NCBI RefSeq assembly: GCF_003609635.1
Contig: NZ_MCIA01000007.1
Span: 62,001-126,000 of the forward strand
Source: Lacrimispora algidixylanolytica
GTDB taxonomy: Bacteria > Bacillota > Clostridia > Lachnospirales > Lachnospiraceae
DNA length: 64,000 nt
Reading direction: 5' to 3'
This document shows, piece by piece, positions 63,001-64,000 of this stretch. Each line of letters opens with the position of its first letter. Positions within the stretch are counted from its first letter, which is position 1. Below the pieces are notes generated by a model. It ran no database searches, was not told the DNA's origin, and saw only the letters and a program-made list of their open reading frames with translations. The position numbers were made by a program, and so were the translations under genes.

Positions 63001-64000
63001 TTTTCTTCCGGCGCTTGCGCTTGTAATAATTCCATTTATGGGATATTTGGAACCGGCGGGAATGATACTGACAGCAATCATAATTGCCGACTGGAGCGTT
63101 GCCTTTGAAATCGCATACCGGATCAGTCAGCCGGAAAGGAAGCTTCATCTAAGGGATAAAGCACAAGACAGTGAGCTGCTTCTGGATACTGCACGCAGAA
63201 CCTGGCTGTTTTTTAAAGAGCTTTCCACGAAGGAAAATAACTGGCTCTGTCCGGATAATTACCAGATATCAATGGTTGAAAAAATCAGCGATAAAACATC
63301 GCCGACCAATATCGGACTTCAGTTTCTGGCAATCCTGTCAGCCAGGGATTTTGGGTTTGAAACTCTTAGCGCTACAGTTGAGACAGCAGAGAACCTGATG
63401 GAAACGGTTCAGAAAATGCTGAAATGGAAGGGACATCTCTATAACTGGTATCATATTAAAACCTTGGAGGTGCTAAACCCTGCCTATATATCAACCGTTG
63501 ACAGCGGTAATTTCCTGGGACATCTGGTCGCCCTGAAAAACGGTCTTTTAGAGCAGATCGACAAGCCGGTTTATCCAGACAATTTTCTGCCTGAACTCAG
63601 AATTGCGCTAGAGAACAGCAATAATGAAATTCAGCTGAGAACAGGAAATCCCGCCGGAAATAAGCTTAGGGACGGGTATCAAAGGATCGGTGAACTGATA
63701 GAAGATATTGCGGATATTTGGGAAAACTTAAACGAGAGGGAGCTACGGCCACCAGCAGATTACCCATGGACCAGGCAATTGATGAACCTCATTGACAGCA
63801 CTGTAAATGAAGCTGCGGCCTTAAAACTGAAGGAAGAGAGTTTTTCCCCTTATCTTGTGCTTAGTCGTATTGCAGCAGAGGACAATAAATTTGCAAATAG
63901 CATGATTGATCGCATCAAAGTACTCAGCAATAAAATTGACTACATGTTAGCAAATGTTAATTTCCATTTTCTATTTAATGAAAAGAGAATGCTGTTCCAT
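60080..64000 (+). CDS. Cyclic beta-1,2-glucan synthase-like protein (NdvB/ChvB type), 3' truncated
   Basis: The open frame runs to the window end (1307 codons visible); complete family members have about 2,700-2,900. TTG 60080 is taken as the start because AAGGAGGA lies 7-8 bases upstream; the first ATG in frame is 60181. One membrane helix is at about 13-35 and others are at about 437-490, 848-890 and 968-1005. The GT84-type glucosyltransferase core shows ITLDADTNLLRD (D658, D660), SHDLFESCYART and EHRWLRGDWQLL (from 804). The glycoamylase-like region starts with STVDSGNFLGHL (D1141). It makes or processes an extracytoplasmic glucan. Confidence 0.88.
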   Translation, partial: MQILLEKINLYIYSPLLLAILLILIALFCFILLMLYCRCNHFGKKLHFPLCSPGEGDKPGPSEWEKQMLDLAESHRQVRLIGYSFVLNNYNQAAYKKLNKIRNSISAVSADMISLIPAARWLYDNFQMLYREIKKVRNSGTGYAVLPVLKGKEYRNFPRIYVVAKKMVALSGGHLSEENISVMLKAYQQKIPLTDKEIWVLPEVLGFCLLEEIIAIANEILHMIDVKSKAEKFLRDKLPHKQGPACISALFCKIEDNLRLNYSFHAHVIYLLKNMSFDEASIQKYLEFHFASMERQVKTSDIFMEEGKIESFLETNMRTLIVSLRDVNEVDEEKFFEEYSCLEQILSQDPDGVFKKMDLESRGMYRGVIVKLSLRYRLREEKIAKDCLELAVQGREGLHCSHHVGTYLLGKGYPILKAKVLGKPIPKRIKNRRNVNGFLYFLTLFFIIPGLSFCLLYAFRALGGLQDNSRKIITLLAAMPLLIGISMEITNFIFTRRIKVQKIPSLNYLKEIRSEARTFVAMPVIVSTKEQGMGYMDRLQKHYLANRQPNLFFALLLDFEDCPDPFMTKDEVIEIALAARMKELNELYPSEHQRFSLFLRCRKWNQAENCYMGWERKRGKLEEFNNLLNGEKKENTTFSSIYCDEKLLSTFRYVITLDADTNLLRDNAAKLVGLIDHPLNKPILDAKGQKVEEGYVIIQPSVRNHIVDKNGSRFTKIFGGESGLAHYGTVISDIYQDIFNEGIYTGKGIYDLYAFYKVLQNKVPENRILSHDLFESCYARTAFSSTVKIMDNFPNSFLSFTKREHRWLRGDWQLLPWLFMKKDSEGRSLCALSRWKIFDNLRRSLVPLSKTLLILLNLAWMPKAYYLWVPFVFFNDIFVMVTMLFAVVTQKLIRPKLVLVYKGFFKELAVMLERAFLEFTITPYRAYVASDAIVRTLYRVFISKKNLLRWNTAEAVDASIVNTRKGYFLTMWSSFLPALALVIIPFMGYLEPAGMILTAIIIADWSVAFEIAYRISQPERKLHLRDKAQDSELLLDTARRTWLFFKELSTKENNWLCPDNYQISMVEKISDKTSPTNIGLQFLAILSARDFGFETLSATVETAENLMETVQKMLKWKGHLYNWYHIKTLEVLNPAYISTVDSGNFLGHLVALKNGLLEQIDKPVYPDNFLPELRIALENSNNEIQLRTGNPAGNKLRDGYQRIGELIEDIADIWENLNERELRPPADYPWTRQLMNLIDSTVNEAAALKLKEESFSPYLVLSRIAAEDNKFANSMIDRIKVLSNKIDYMLANVNFHFLFNEKRMLFH

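Noticed and set aside
60215-63148. Several - strand frames of 60-180 codons opposite the glucan synthase
   Set aside because: They are shadows of the uninterrupted + strand frame, whose phase I checked at many points from 60281 to 63482.
1-64000. CRISPR arrays, rRNA or tRNA genes, complete insertion sequences, prophage genes
   Set aside because: None was seen: no spaced direct repeats, no cloverleaf-like segments recognised, no transposase or phage structural motifs.

Overview
The window is a chromosomal segment of a spore-forming Firmicute, most likely a Lachnospiraceae member close to the Lacrimispora / Clostridium sphenoides group. The evidence is the gene order xseA-xseB-ispA-dxs-tlyA-nadK-argR-recN-spoIVB-spo0A, which is typical of Clostridia, together with strong Shine-Dalgarno sites, moderately low G+C and SigA promoters of the TTGACA-17-TATAAT type. 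The species assignment is inferred from gene order and style; no rRNA gene is present.

Region 1 (1-18.2 kb) is core genome, almost all on the + strand. A tight operon runs from exonuclease VII (xseA, cut by the left edge) through isoprenoid synthesis (ispA, dxs), a TlyA methyltransferase, NAD kinase, ArgR and RecN. The sporulation pair spoIVB and spo0A follows, with two Spo0A boxes before spo0A. Next come glycogen synthase, an HD-domain protein, a DUF212/PAP2-like membrane protein, a CmpB-type membrane protein, maf, a HAD phosphatase, a PrsA-like foldase lipoprotein and a one-helix membrane protein. They converge on an M18 aminopeptidase.

Region 2 (18.2-27.4 kb) holds single-gene units: a DUF5721-like gene, htpG (preceded by a CIRCE-like HrcA operator and a strong promoter), a DegV lipid-binding protein, a CapA-like protein, a TIGR01212 radical SAM protein, galactokinase and a cytidylate-kinase-like protein.

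Region 3 (27.4-40.8 kb) is rich in redox and stress genes. It has a MarR-nitroreductase-monooxygenase-flavodoxin operon, a glutathione peroxidase with an OhrR-type repressor, a second glutathione peroxidase next to an AHL-lactonase-like hydrolase, a chemotaxis receptor, a berberine-bridge-type flavoenzyme and a LysM/proline-rich surface protein. It also holds gene relics (MCP tail, PAS sensor), a GIY-YIG/DUF2087/XRE group and a MerR regulator with a 19-bp-spacer promoter.

Region 4 (40.8-59.4 kb) is accessory and dominated by resistance-type genes and regulators with visible operators. It contains TetR/CocE hydrolase, a rifamycin phosphotransferase (rph), a GNAT, TetR-MFS-ABC permease-ABC ATPase, an ABC-F ribosome-protection-type ATPase behind a full attenuator leader (promoter, 29-codon leader ORF, hairpins, terminator), an isoprenylcysteine-methyltransferase-like protein, a UDG-like protein and a PadR-methyltransferase pair. 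The hydrolase/rph part is bracketed by two near-identical hairpins at 40.76 and 47.13 kb. Region 5 (60.08 kb to the end) is the N-terminal part of a giant cyclic beta-1,2-glucan synthase-like protein that starts at TTG and runs off the right edge.

The best candidates for something new are the ABC-F attenuator leader, the CIRCE-like control of htpG, the hairpin-flanked island, and the XRE regulator fused to a desulfoferrodoxin-like domain that has lost its metal ligands.
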